Origin: Roseicyclus sp.
GTDB lineage: Bacteria; Pseudomonadota; Alphaproteobacteria; Rhodobacterales; Rhodobacteraceae
DNA length: 34,778 bases
NCBI GenBank assembly: GCA_018401385.1
Contig: JAGYKZ010000016.1
Location: 1-34,778 of the forward strand
Direction: 5' to 3'
The notes beneath the pieces were generated by a model. The model made no database searches. It saw only the letters and a list, made by a program, of their open reading frames with translations, and had not been told where the DNA came from. A program made the position numbers and the translations under genes. Below, one piece after another: positions 1 to 8,487 of this stretch (its first letter is position 1; every line of letters begins with the position of its first letter).

Positions 1-45
1 TGCATGAAGTGCAACACCTGCGGCGGCACATCGGGCTGTAGCTAG
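1..45 (+). CDS. nrdJ: C-terminal end of B12-dependent (class II) ribonucleotide reductase, partial
   Basis: Only the last 14 codons and the TAG stop are in the window. They read CMKCNTCGGTSGCS. A cysteine-rich tail with CxxC spacing ending in G-S/T-x-GCS is typical of the C-terminus of adenosylcobalamin-dependent ribonucleoside-diphosphate reductases of alphaproteobacteria. There the tail cysteines re-reduce the active-site disulfide after each turnover. The enzyme makes deoxyribonucleotides in the cytoplasm. The call rests on this short motif alone, because the catalytic barrel lies outside the window. Confidence 0.65.
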   Translation, partial: CMKCNTCGGTSGCS

Positions 46-52
46 TTTCAAA

Positions 53-286
53 ATGAAAATCACGGGCAGAATAAACATCGGTGGAGGTCTATGGACCGAG
101 AAAATAGCAATCTGCTTTGATAGCCAAGGACATGCAGTATTTGAGGTGCCTGTGGGATTAACTTTGAAAAGTGGAAAAAGGGTTTCCCTATCTGGCAATG
201 AAGGTGCCAAGACGCTTCATTTGATCGAAATATGGCAGGGGCCCAATGGTAAGGACTTTGCGAGAGCGCAACTTTTGACCAAATGA
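53..286 (+). CDS. Small hypothetical protein, 77 aa
   Basis: This open frame begins 8 bases after the nrdJ stop. The product is 77 residues with no signal peptide, membrane segment or motif that I recognise. It looks like a small beta-rich soluble protein (alternating hydrophobic runs such as AVFEVPVGLTL). There is no clear Shine-Dalgarno sequence before the ATG, so it may be read by coupling to nrdJ. Base composition is visibly more AT-rich than the genes that follow. The function is unknown. Confidence 0.55.
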   Translation: MKITGRINIGGGLWTEKIAICFDSQGHAVFEVPVGLTLKSGKRVSLSGNEGAKTLHLIEIWQGPNGKDFARAQLLTK

Positions 287-387
287 AATTTCTCCAAAAC
301 GCCCTGTTGCGTTTTAGAGAAGAACACGGGGCGGGTGCGCTCGCCCCTGACGCGGATCAGGCCGCAGGCAGAAACAACGGGCGGTAA
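283..387 (+). CDS. Possible 34-aa ORF coupled to the preceding gene
   Basis: The ATG overlaps the TGA of the 77-aa ORF (ATGA at 283-286). The frame stays open for 34 codons to a TAA at 385-387. The start MKFLQNALLRFREEHG could form an amphipathic helix. The four-base overlap is the only support and may be chance. It ends just before the terminator at 414. Confidence 0.22.
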   Translation: MKFLQNALLRFREEHGAGALAPDADQAAGRNNGR

Positions 388-413
388 ATAGAGTGAGCTT
401 GATCAGCGAAACT

Positions 414-442
414 GGGGTGCCTTCGGGTGCCCCACTTTTTTT
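414..442 (+). terminator. Rho-independent terminator with UUCG loop
   Basis: An eight-pair stem (414-421 with 426-433, including two G-U pairs) closes a UUCG tetraloop at 422-425. It is followed by AC and then seven Ts (436-442). It would end the nrdJ/small-ORF transcript and insulate the transporter operon downstream. Confidence 0.8.
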
Positions 443-514
443 GCGCCGCCGATGTAACAGGATTGTAAAGACGTGTCGCAAAATCCAATAATGTCGCTTT
501 TGGGATAGTCTTGT

Positions 515-530
515 TTGGCACGAATTTTGC
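515..530 (+). promoter_or_regulatory. Sigma-54 (RpoN) -24/-12 promoter
   Basis: TTGGCACGAATTTTGC at 515-530 matches the RpoN consensus TTGGCACG-N4-TTGC. The invariant GG (517-518) and GC (529-530) are exactly 10 bases apart, as required. It points towards the binding-protein gene at 672. The transcript would start near 540 and carry a leader of about 130 bases. A sigma-54 promoter needs an enhancer-binding activator, and none is encoded in this window. Confidence 0.65.
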
Positions 531-626
531 CTTTTTAATACGTTATACCAATATCTTAAACGATTTTTGAAAATAAAGGCTTGAGAAAATCATGTCGATA
601 ATGGACCATTAAGCCAATCACATGAC

Positions 627-650
627 GGGCGCTGTGCGCCCTTATAATTT
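627..650 (+). promoter_or_regulatory. GC hairpin with U-rich tail in the transporter leader
   Basis: A perfect six-pair stem GGGCGC/GCGCCC (627-632 with 636-641) has a three-base loop and is followed by TTATAATTTTT. It lies between the putative sigma-54 start and the ribosome site AGGAGA (660-665). It could act as an attenuator or as a 5'-end stabiliser. No competing antiterminator fold was evident by eye. Confidence 0.35.
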
Positions 651-671
651 TTGACCGACAGGAGAGACCTG

Positions 672-1687
672 ATGAAATTTGTTAAACCGTTTGCAGCGGG
701 CCTATTTGGTGCAGCAACCCTCAGCCTTGGGGGCGCGGCCTCGGCGCAGGAATGCGGATCGCTGACAATTGCGGAAATGAATTGGGCCTCGGCCGAATTG
801 ATGGCCAATGTCGACAAGATCATCCTTGAGGAAGGCTATGGCTGCGATGTGGAGCTGATCCCGGGCGCGACCATGACCACATTCACATCGATGAATGAAA
901 AGGCGGAACCCGATGTTGCGCCTGAATTGTGGATCAATGCGGTGCGCGATCCGTTGAACAATGCCATTGCCGAAGGCAGTCTTCATTCCGTGGTGCAAGG
1001 CCCGATCACGGGTCTGGGCGAGGGCTGGTGGGTCGATCCCAAATTTGCCGCTGATTTCCCCGAATTGGATACGGTGGAAAAGGTCTTGGCGCGGCCTGAT
1101 CTGTTCCCTTGGGCGGAAGATGCAGATTTGGGTGCCTTTATGGGCTGCCCTGCGGGGTGGGGCTGCCAGCTGTCCAATTCGCAGATGTTCCGTGCCTATG
1201 ATATGGCGGATATGGGGTGGCATTTGGTCGATCCTGGCTCTGCGGCGGGGCTTGATGGCTCCATCGCGCGCGCGGTGGATCGGGGCGAATATTGGTTTGG
1301 CTATTACTGGTCGCCAACGGCCGTGGTGGGTAAATATGATCTGGTGATGTTGGATTGGGAAACGCCTTGGGGCGGGTCGGAAAACTGGGATGGCTGCATT
1401 GTAAAGCCCGAGCAGGAATGCCTTGACCCACAACCAACTTCCTACACCGAATCCGAGGTGCATACGGTCATCACGGATCGTCTGATGCAGGAGGGCGGCA
1501 TTGCAGTGGATTATCTGGCCAATCTGGCGTGTTCCCCAAGGAAGCGATGAACGCAATGCTGGTTTACATGACCGACAACCAAGCCACGGGGGAGGCTGCG
1601 GCCTTTGAATTTCTTGCCACCCATGAAGACATTTGGACACAATGGGTGAGTGAGGATGCCGCCGCCGCCATTCGCAGCGCGCTGTAG
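672..1687 (+). pseudogene. Glycine-betaine/quaternary-amine ABC transporter binding protein, one frameshift
   Basis: Periplasmic binding protein of the OpuAC/ProX type, which captures quaternary amines such as glycine betaine and hands them to the permease encoded next. The ATG at 672 has AGGAGA seven bases upstream and begins a clear signal peptide ending ASAQ-ECG at about residue 27. The body is rich in Trp (GEGWWVD, GYYWSP), as expected for a cation-pi cage, but the ligand is not proven. The frame breaks near 1527-1531. Adding one base (GCGTG to GCGGTG) restores a normal C-terminus (VFPKEAMNAMLVYMTDN...) with its stop at 1685-1687, giving about 338 residues. As given, the product stops early at 1550. 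A single homopolymer-type loss in an otherwise clean gene suggests a base-calling error. Confidence 0.8.
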
Positions 1688-1725
1688 CAGGTCGTTTCTG
1701 CGTTTGAGACACGAACACAAGCCAA

Positions 1726-1756
1726 AGCGGAAAGGGCGCTGCCTTTTCCGCTTTTT
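1726..1756 (+). terminator. Intercistronic terminator/attenuator between binding protein and permease
   Basis: A 12-pair inverted repeat (1726-1737 with 1741-1752, one G-U pair) with a three-base loop is followed by TTTT. Partial termination here would give more binding protein than membrane components, a common arrangement in ABC operons. Confidence 0.7.
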
Positions 1757-1785
1757 CAATGTCCAAGATATATGAGGGTATCCAG

Positions 1786-2676
1786 ATGTGGGATTTCTTC
1801 ACCGAGTTTCCAAGCATCGGTCGCCGTGATCTAAGCCAATTGCAAATGGGGATTGATGATGGGTTCCGCGCCTTTTCGCGGGCCTATGGCGAGGCGCTGG
1901 AGATTTTTTTCAGCCCGCTTTTGCATTTCCTTGTGTGGTTTGAAAAACTGCTTTTGGCCACGCCTTGGCCGATTATCCTGATTGTCCTCAGTGGTCTTGC
2001 ATGGCTTGGGTCGCGGTCGTGGAAAATCACGGTGGGCACATTCTTGGCCTTTGCGGTGATTGGCTATTTCGGGATGTGGGAAGACACGATGGCGACTTTG
2101 GCGATCATCTCGGTCGCGACATTCGTCTGTATTCTTTTGGGCATCCCTTTGGGCATCTTGATGGCCAAATCGGATCGGATGCAGGGCGCGATCACCCCGA
2201 TTTTGGATGTGATGCAGACGATCCCGTCTTTTGTGTATCTGATCCCTGTTGTGATGCTGCTTGGCATTGGCAAGGTTCCCGGTCTGATTGCCGTATGCAT
2301 CTACGCCATCCCACCCATTGTGCGTCTGACCAATTTGGGCATCCGTCTGGTCGACCGCGAAGTTTTGGAGGCGGCGGAGGCCTTTGGCGCAAGCCCGCGT
2401 CAGAAATTGTTTGATGTGCAAATCCCATTGGCCTTGCCCAATATTTTCGCAGGCGTGAACCAGACGATCATGATGGCATTGGCGATGGTGGTGATTGCCT
2501 CGATGATCGGGGTGCGCGGGCTTGGCGTGCCCGTGCTGCGTGCGATTTCCAACCAATATCTTGCGCTTGGCCTGATGAATGGATTGGCCATTGTGGCGCT
2601 GGCCATCATTTTCGACCGCGTCAGCCAATCCTATGGCAAGCGTCTTCAGGCCCATCGGGAGGGCTTTGAGAAATGA
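1786..2676 (+). CDS. Quaternary-amine ABC transporter permease (ProW/OpuAB type)
   Basis: Inner-membrane permease of the BPD_transp_1 family, about 296 residues, that works with the binding protein upstream and the ATPase downstream. An N-terminal non-transport stretch (MWDFFTEFPSIGRR...) precedes about six hydrophobic helices. The EAAEAFGASPRQKLFDVQIP segment is the cytoplasmic EAA loop that docks onto the ATPase. The ATG at 1786 was chosen over the in-frame ATG at 1759 because GAGGG (1774-1778) lies seven bases before it, and because 1759 directly abuts the terminator hairpin. The last bases overlap the next gene by four (ATGA). Confidence 0.88.
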   Translation: MWDFFTEFPSIGRRDLSQLQMGIDDGFRAFSRAYGEALEIFFSPLLHFLVWFEKLLLATPWPIILIVLSGLAWLGSRSWKITVGTFLAFAVIGYFGMWEDTMATLAIISVATFVCILLGIPLGILMAKSDRMQGAITPILDVMQTIPSFVYLIPVVMLLGIGKVPGLIAVCIYAIPPIVRLTNLGIRLVDREVLEAAEAFGASPRQKLFDVQIPLALPNIFAGVNQTIMMALAMVVIASMIGVRGLGVPVLRAISNQYLALGLMNGLAIVALAIIFDRVSQSYGKRLQAHREGFEK

Positions 2677-3692
2677 GCGATCCGAAAATTCAGATCAAGA
2701 ACCTGTATAAGATTTTCGGCAAAGCCCCCGAAAAGGCCCTGACAAATGTGCAGGCGGGCATGAGCAAAGATGCTTTACGCGAAGAAACGCGCCATGTTTT
2801 GGGTGTGGATAATGTCTCGCTTGATATTGCGCCTCGAAATATTCAGGTGGTGATGGGGCTGTCAGGGTCGGGGAAATCCACGCTGATCCGCCATATCAAC
2901 CGTCTGATTGAGCCGACCGCAGGCGAAATCTTGGTGGATGGCGAGAATGTTTTGACCATGGACAAGGACGCTTTGCGCGATTTGCGGCGCTTCAAAATGT
3001 CGATGGTGTTTCAGCATTTTGGCCTTTTTCCGCATCGCCGCGTGATTGAAAACGTGGCCTATGGGTTGATCGTGCAAGGCGTGGATGAGACCCAGGCGGA
3101 TAAGCGCGCGAAGCATTGGATTTCACGCGTGGGACTGGAAGGGTATGAAAACAATTACCCAGGTCAATTGTCAGGCGGGATGCGGCAGCGCGTGGGTCTG
3201 GCGCGCGGCTTGGCCACGGATGCCGATATCTTGCTGATGGACGAGGCTTTTTCCGCGCTCGACCCCCTGATCCGTTATGATATGCAATCCATCCTGATTG
3301 ATCTGCAAAAAGAATTGCACAAGACCATCGTCTTCATCACCCATGATCTGGATGAGGCACTGCGCATTGGGGATCAGATCGCCATCTTGCGGGATGGGCA
3401 TCTGGTGCAGCAGGGCAGCGCGCAGGATATCGTGCTGCGCCCCGCTGATGGCTATATCGAGGATTTCATCAAGGATATTAACCGCGCGCGTGTGATCAAG
3501 CTTGGCTCCCTCATGACCCCGCTGGAGGGGACGCCGCCCGCGGATGCGCCGCGCCTTGACGCGGGCACCCTGTTGCAAGAGGCGTTGATGGCGGTTGCGC
3601 AATCAGACAGCAACACGGTGATTGTCGAGGAGCATGGCACAGTAAAGGGCCAAGTGACCACCCGCGCAGTGATCGCGGCGCTTCACGGATAG
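2673..3692 (+). CDS. Quaternary-amine ABC transporter ATP-binding protein (ProV/OpuAA type)
   Basis: ATPase subunit of 339 residues that powers the uptake system. It has Walker A GLSGSGKST (residues 62-70), the signature LSGGMRQR (166-173), Walker B ILLMDE (186-191) and the switch histidine in ITHD (about 224). The N-terminal extension before the core and the C-terminal tail with a reduced CBS-like segment are usual for ProV-type subunits, where CBS domains sense ionic strength. The tail here is short, so osmosensing is uncertain. Its start overlaps the permease stop (ATGA). It ends 18 bases before the converging AraC gene. Confidence 0.9.
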   Translation: MSDPKIQIKNLYKIFGKAPEKALTNVQAGMSKDALREETRHVLGVDNVSLDIAPRNIQVVMGLSGSGKSTLIRHINRLIEPTAGEILVDGENVLTMDKDALRDLRRFKMSMVFQHFGLFPHRRVIENVAYGLIVQGVDETQADKRAKHWISRVGLEGYENNYPGQLSGGMRQRVGLARGLATDADILLMDEAFSALDPLIRYDMQSILIDLQKELHKTIVFITHDLDEALRIGDQIAILRDGHLVQQGSAQDIVLRPADGYIEDFIKDINRARVIKLGSLMTPLEGTPPADAPRLDAGTLLQEALMAVAQSDSNTVIVEEHGTVKGQVTTRAVIAALHG

Positions 3693-3709
3693 GGCAGGGG
3701 TGCAGTGCG

Positions 3710-4603
3710 CTATTTGTTCCGCACGCTGCGCCAAGGCCCCTCATGCGCGCTGCGATACAGGATTGGCGTGGTGCCTGTTTCCTGTCCAAAGGCACGGGTG
3801 AAATAAGCGGGTGAGGAATAGCCCAAATTGCGTGATATCTGCGCTGCGGTGAGATTGGTGTCGAGCAGCAAGCGCCGCGCCTCATACATGATCGCCTCAT
3901 TGATGAGGTCCAGCGCGGTGCGGCCCGTGATTTCGCGGCAGATGCGGGTGAGATGGGTGGGTGTGATATCCAATCGTTCCGCATAATCCGCCACACCCAG
4001 CTTGGCGCTGCGCTCCTTGGCCAGAAGCGCCGCCAAGCGGGACAGAAGCTGCGAGGATTTGCTGGGTTTCTTGGCAAAACTGCGCATCCGATGGGATGCA
4101 TCGCGATCGCGTTGATCTGAAATCGCCTTCTCGCGTTCCAGAAGGGCCGAAAGCAGCAGGCCATAAGCCCGCTTCATGCGTTCTGTGCCTGCGCTGCTTT
4201 GCCCCTCCAATCGCCCCATACGTTCGATGAGGCCCGTCAATTCCACTTGCACTTCTGCCGAGCTTGGACTGATCGACACGGCCATGTGTGGCAATTCCAA
4301 ATCGGCCAGATTTGGCAAATAGGCAATATGGCCTTGCAGCTGTGTTGGCAATTCGAGGCAGAACAACATCCCCGCGGGAATGAACAGGATTTTAGGGCCA
4401 GTGGCGGCCATTGGGTGCAGATCTGCGCTTGCCCTGATCGTGCCACGGGTGATCCAGAACAGCCGCGCTTGTGCGCATTGATGACAAAGCTCATGCCGCC
4501 ATGCGCCATGAAGTCGGGTCTGCCCAATCGTGCGTGCGGCATAGGCGGGGGCCGCAAACGGCCCTACCTCCTGCTGTTCCGACATGGTCCCCATCCGAAT
4601 CAT
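3710..4603 (-). CDS. AraC-family transcriptional regulator
   Basis: Cytoplasmic regulator of about 297 residues. The N-terminal part (about 15-110) resembles an AraC cupin-type ligand domain (FWITRGTIRA, ILFIPAGMLFCL). The C-terminal 100 residues carry two helix-turn-helix units (VADYAERLDITPTHLTRICR and AAQISRNLGYSSPAYFTRAF) typical of the family. The ATG at 4603 is preferred because GGGA lies about seven bases upstream; ATGs at 4594 and 4585 are alternatives. It faces the transporter operon tail to tail and follows miaA by about 33 bases on the same strand. A role in controlling the transporter is possible but not shown. Confidence 0.85.
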   Translation of the reverse strand: MIRMGTMSEQQEVGPFAAPAYAARTIGQTRLHGAWRHELCHQCAQARLFWITRGTIRASADLHPMAATGPKILFIPAGMLFCLELPTQLQGHIAYLPNLADLELPHMAVSISPSSAEVQVELTGLIERMGRLEGQSSAGTERMKRAYGLLLSALLEREKAISDQRDRDASHRMRSFAKKPSKSSQLLSRLAALLAKERSAKLGVADYAERLDITPTHLTRICREITGRTALDLINEAIMYEARRLLLDTNLTAAQISRNLGYSSPAYFTRAFGQETGTTPILYRSAHEGPWRSVRNK

Positions 4604-4635
4604 GCCCGTGTCCCCAAGTGACGGGCAGATAAAAA

Positions 4636-5539
4636 TTAGACAGGAATATGCAAGTCTGTCCACCCATCCCTTTGCGCACGCAACCATGTGCGTTGCCTTT
4701 TTGCATATTGGCGCGAGGCGATGATGGCGGCATCAATCGCCGCGTCACGGGTAATCTCACCGCGCAAATGCGCAATCAACTCGGGTGCGCCAATGGCCTT
4801 GGCCGCACCGCCTGCACGGGGCCAACGGGGCAGGGCGGCGCGTGCCTCGTCCAATGCGCCCTGTGCCATCATCACCTCAAAGCGCCGTGCGATACGGTCA
4901 TTGAGCCAGTCGCGCGCGGCCATGATCTTGATCGCCAGCGCTTGATCCAGTGGCAAAAAGCGGCGCGGGCGTATCGGCCGCTGGATAGGTGGCCCGTGGC
5001 CCGCCACACCTTCCACACCAGCGCTGCACGCGGGCGCGGTTTTGGGTGTCGATGCGGGTGCAGATCGCAGGGTCATGCCGTTGTAGCGCGTCCAGCAGCG
5101 CCGCATGGCTGATCTGATCCGCTTCGGCGCGCGTCTCCGCAGGAACGGATGGAATATCGGCCAAGCCCTCGGTCAGCGCGCGAAAATAGAGCCCCGTGCC
5201 GCCCACGATGATCGGGCGCGGCCCCTGTCGCAGAAGCGGCGCCAGATCGCGCAGCCACGCACCGACCGAATAGGTCGCCTCGAAATCCACATGGCCATAG
5301 AGGCAATGCGCCACGCGCGCCTCCTCTTGTGGGGTGGGGCGCGCGGTGAGGATGCGCCAGCCCTCATAGACCTGTAGCGCATCGGCATTGATGATCCGCC
5401 CCCCAAAGCGCGTGGCGATGTCCATGGCGAGGGCGGATTTGCCACTGGCCGTTGCGCCCGCAATCAGGATCGGGCAATCGGGCGCGGTATTTTCAAACAA
5501 TTTCAACGAAACACTGCTCACACGGGTGCCTTTTTTCAT
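4636..5539 (-). pseudogene. miaA: tRNA dimethylallyltransferase, frame-disrupted
   Basis: MiaA transfers a dimethylallyl group to A37 of tRNAs reading UNN codons. The N-terminal half is intact: the P-loop [11 protein letters not shown], then [15 protein letters not shown] and [18 protein letters not shown]. The C-terminal part is also intact ([11 protein letters not shown] to the stop at 4636, including GAPELIAHLRGEITRDAAI). Between about 4980 and 5040 the expected reading [30 protein letters not shown] hops through all three frames, so at least three small indels lie within about 60 bases. The start could be the ATG at 5539 or the GTG at 5521, which has AAAAAGG upstream. Everything outside the tract matches a normal-length MiaA. 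Confidence 0.85.
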
Positions 5540-5722
5540 GATCTGGTGACGCAAGCGCAGCACTAAGTGGTTTCGCTTGGATGTTCTTTGGCCTATTTGG
5601 TTGCGCAATGTGGCGCGACCGTTGAAGTGATCGGTATTTTAGACGATGATGCGCCAAGCTCAATCACCCTTTGGCGGCGGTGGCGTGATCTGTCCGCAGC
5701 CGCCCGCATGAACGAGGATATC

Positions 5723-6454
5723 ATGGCCGCAAGCGACACCTCCCCAAAAACAACATATAAACGCGTCATGCTGAAAATTTCGGGTGAGGCCTTGATGGGG
5801 GATCAGGGGTTTGGCCTCAATCCCCCCACGGTCGAACGCATCGCCCGCGAGGTGAAATCGGTGCATGATCTGGGGGTCGAGATTTGTATGGTGATCGGGG
5901 GCGGAAATATTTTCCGCGGGCTACAAGGCAGCGCGCAAGGGATGGAGCGGACCACCGCCGATTACATGGGGATGTTGGCCACCGTCATGAATGCGCTTGC
6001 CATGCAATCCGCGCTTGAGGGGCTGGGGGTTTACACCCGCGTGATTTCCGCCATCCCGATGGATCAGGTCTGCGAGCCATATATCCGCCGCCGTGCGGTG
6101 CGGCATTTGGAAAAGCAGCGCGTCTGCATCTTTGCCGCGGGCACGGGCAACCCCTATTTCACCACCGATACGGCCGCCACCTTGCGCGCAAACGAGATGC
6201 ATTGCGATGCCATCTTCAAAGGCACCAAGGTGGATGGTGTCTATGACAAAGACCCTAAAAAACACGCAGATGCCAAGCGATTTGACGAGATCAGCTATGA
6301 TGAGGTTTTGGCGCAGCATCTGGGGGTGATGGATGCCTCGGCCATCGCGCTTGCCCGCGAGAACAACACCCCCATTATCGTGTTCAGCCTTGATGAACCG
6401 GGCGGGTTCCGTGGTATTCTTTCGGGGCAGGGAACCTATACAAAAGTGCGCTAA
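5723..6454 (+). CDS. pyrH: UMP kinase
   Basis: Cytoplasmic amino-acid-kinase-fold enzyme, 243 residues, that phosphorylates UMP to UDP in pyrimidine nucleotide synthesis. Visible are the N-terminal KISGEALMG nucleotide motif, GGGNIFRG, the UMP-site region [15 protein letters not shown], and [13 protein letters not shown]. The ATG at 5723 is chosen because GAGGA sits just upstream and homologues begin shortly before [10 protein letters not shown]. The open frame extends further upstream without family similarity. frr follows 69 bases later, as in most bacteria. The usual upstream partner tsf is absent and miaA is divergent instead. Confidence 0.95.
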   Translation: MAASDTSPKTTYKRVMLKISGEALMGDQGFGLNPPTVERIAREVKSVHDLGVEICMVIGGGNIFRGLQGSAQGMERTTADYMGMLATVMNALAMQSALEGLGVYTRVISAIPMDQVCEPYIRRRAVRHLEKQRVCIFAAGTGNPYFTTDTAATLRANEMHCDAIFKGTKVDGVYDKDPKKHADAKRFDEISYDEVLAQHLGVMDASAIALARENNTPIIVFSLDEPGGFRGILSGQGTYTKVR

Positions 6455-6523
6455 ACACATAGAAAGCGCCACGCCCGCAGGCTATATCGGGCGAAAGAGA
6501 TGATTTGAGGGAGGATTGAGGCC

Positions 6524-7090
6524 ATGTCCGCAGAAGAATTTGAATTGGATCTTGATGATCTGACCCGCCGGATGGAGGGGGCCATTTCCGCGCTGAAAAC
6601 GGAATTTGCCTCGCTGCGCACGGGCCGCGCCTCGGCCACTATGCTGGAGCCTGTGATGGTGGAGGCCTATGGCCAAATGACCCCCATCAATCAGGTCGGC
6701 ACGGTCAATGTGCCAGAGCCGCGCATGGTCACCATCAATGTCTGGGACAAGGCCATGGTGGGCAAGGTCGAAAAAGCGATCCGTGAATCGGGCTTGGGGA
6801 TCAATCCGCAACTGAACGGCACGATCATCATGCTGCCAATCCCCGAATTGAACGAAGAACGCCGCCGCGAATTGACGAAAGTGGCCGCGCAATATGCCGA
6901 ACACGCCCGCGTGGCGGTGCGCAACCTGCGCCGTGACGGCATGGACCAGATCAAAAAGGCCAAGGGCAACGGCCTGAGCGAAGATGACCAGAAATTCTGG
7001 GAGGCCGAGATGCAACAGTTGACCGATAGTTTTATCGCCAAAGTTGACGCGGCGCTCGAAGCCAAGCAATCCGAGATCATGCAGGTCTAA
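6524..7090 (+). CDS. frr: Ribosome recycling factor
   Basis: 188-residue factor that, with EF-G, splits post-termination ribosomes. The whole sequence is typical: the N-terminal [20 protein letters not shown], the hinge [17 protein letters not shown], and the long C-terminal helices with [20 protein letters not shown] and the [11 protein letters not shown] segment. The length is normal (about 185). It lies between pyrH and uppS, and the ATG at 6524 has GGGAGGA upstream. Confidence 0.96.
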   Translation: MSAEEFELDLDDLTRRMEGAISALKTEFASLRTGRASATMLEPVMVEAYGQMTPINQVGTVNVPEPRMVTINVWDKAMVGKVEKAIRESGLGINPQLNGTIIMLPIPELNEERRRELTKVAAQYAEHARVAVRNLRRDGMDQIKKAKGNGLSEDDQKFWEAEMQQLTDSFIAKVDAALEAKQSEIMQV

Positions 7091-7114
7091 GCAAATCGTG
7101 AAGGGGATCAGCGC

Positions 7115-7784
7115 ATGAGCCGAGGCAATCCTGCCCATGTGGCCATCATCATGGATGGCAATCGGCGCTGGGCCAAACACCGTTTCATGCCCGCAGCCCT
7201 CGGTCATGCAGCAGGCGCCGCGCGGGTTAAGGAGATTGCCCGCGCCTGTCCTGATCTGGGGGTGAAATATCTGACCATTTTTGCCTTCTCGACCGAGAAT
7301 TGGAAGCGCACCCAGCCTGAGTCAGGGCTGGATGCGCCTGTTTCGCTGCTAACAGCGAAACCAGCGTTGATCAAGGCAGGCGCGGGTGCGGTTCATCGGG
7401 GGATCGTGTCCGCCTTGAGCCATCTTTGTCGAGATGATGGGACCTGAATTGTTGACCGCGGCAATGACAAATTGTGACGCTGAATTAAAAATGCGATGAG
7501 GGATCATCGGTCGCGTGTGGCCGTTCATGACGTGGCTGCAGGCAAGATCAAACCCGCAGATATCACGGACGACCTTCCCAAATATCCGACACCTTACGTT
7601 CTGCCTGATCCCGGATCTGAAATCCGCACATCCGGCGAGGCGCGGATATCGAATTTCGCGTGGCAATCGGCTCATTCCGAGTATGAATTCGTCAACACCC
7701 TTTGGCCTGATTTCACCGTCAAGACCGGTGGAAATCTGGCGCGTTATATTTGCGCGAGCGCCGCTTGGTGGGGTTACTGCGTGG
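7115..7784 (+). pseudogene. uppS: Undecaprenyl diphosphate synthase (isoprenyl transferase), frame-disrupted
   Basis: Cytoplasmic cis-prenyltransferase that makes the C55 lipid carrier for peptidoglycan and O-antigen. The first 70 residues are intact: [12 protein letters not shown] (the family's MDGNGRWA with R for G), [12 protein letters not shown] and [10 protein letters not shown]. After about 7330 the frame is lost. The conserved C-terminal block reappears at about 7610-7740 ([30 protein letters not shown]) and then, in another frame, [13 protein letters not shown] at the expected end. The true stop probably overlaps the cdsA GTG at 7781. At about 670 bases the gene is slightly shorter than expected, suggesting several net deletions. 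The gene is normally essential, so the damage is probably in the sequence, not the cell. Confidence 0.85.
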
Positions 7785-8476
7785 AGCGCGACCGTCGTAC
7801 CTGTTTTCGGATTTCACACATGGATGATCACGGGCTTGTGATGGCCTCGGTGGGGTCTGTTGGTCGTGCTGGGTGGTCCGCTCAGTGGCATGACCTTTGA
7901 TCGCAGGGTGTTATTCAAATGCTGATGGCTGCATATTGAACCGACTGGCGGTGGTATGATGGCCTGTCTTGTGGTTTGCTGCCGTCCTTTGCGTTGCCTG
8001 TTTTGTTTTTTGCCCGCATTCTTTGGGTTTGCTCATGCTGACACAGAAGCGGAAAATATTCCGCCCCCGCCCTGCTCATCAGCTTAAGTGGCCTATGGGT
8101 TGTTGGTGCATCGCGAAACATTTGGGTTTGTCTGGATGACCTGGCTGGTTCTGGTCGCCACGGGCTATGCGGCGGGCGCGCGATCGGCGGGCCGAAATTT
8201 CGCGGCCCCGTGTCGGGCCCCAAGAAAACATGGTCTGGCACGGTGGCGGCTGGGTCGGCGGCCTTTGGCTATATTTATATGCGCCAGACCGAAGCGGTGC
8301 AGGTACCATCGGCATTCCATTGCCTTATTTTGCCAGCCAAATGGGTGATTTGGCCGAAAGCGCCTCAAGCGCCGACAGTTCACGGCTTTTGCCATGGCGG
8401 CGTGTTTGATCGTTTTGCATGATTGGGGCGGCGGTTTGCTACTTTGGTTGAAAGTTTGACCAGCCCGCCGCAATAA
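7781..8476 (+). pseudogene. cdsA: Phosphatidate cytidylyltransferase, frame-disrupted
   Basis: Integral membrane enzyme making CDP-diacylglycerol from phosphatidate and CTP, the precursor of bacterial phospholipids. No single frame holds it, but ordered family blocks are readable: GLVMASVG at about 7836, GPKF and KKTWSGTVA at about 8190-8245 (CdsA signature region), SQMGDLAES at 8335-8361, DSSRLLP, GVFDRF at about 8400 and the tail LVESLTSPPQ with a TAA at 8474-8476. The likely GTG start overlaps the end of uppS. The total of about 700 bases is shorter than the usual 800. Its place between uppS and dxr is conserved in alphaproteobacteria. Confidence 0.78.
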
Positions 8477-8487
8477 GGACATTCGGC

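Noticed and set aside
702-1817. 371-codon minus-strand frame opposite the binding-protein gene
   Set aside because: It is a shadow of the sense gene; its composition (His/Arg/Pro-rich) is typical of antisense translation and no ribosome site is seen.
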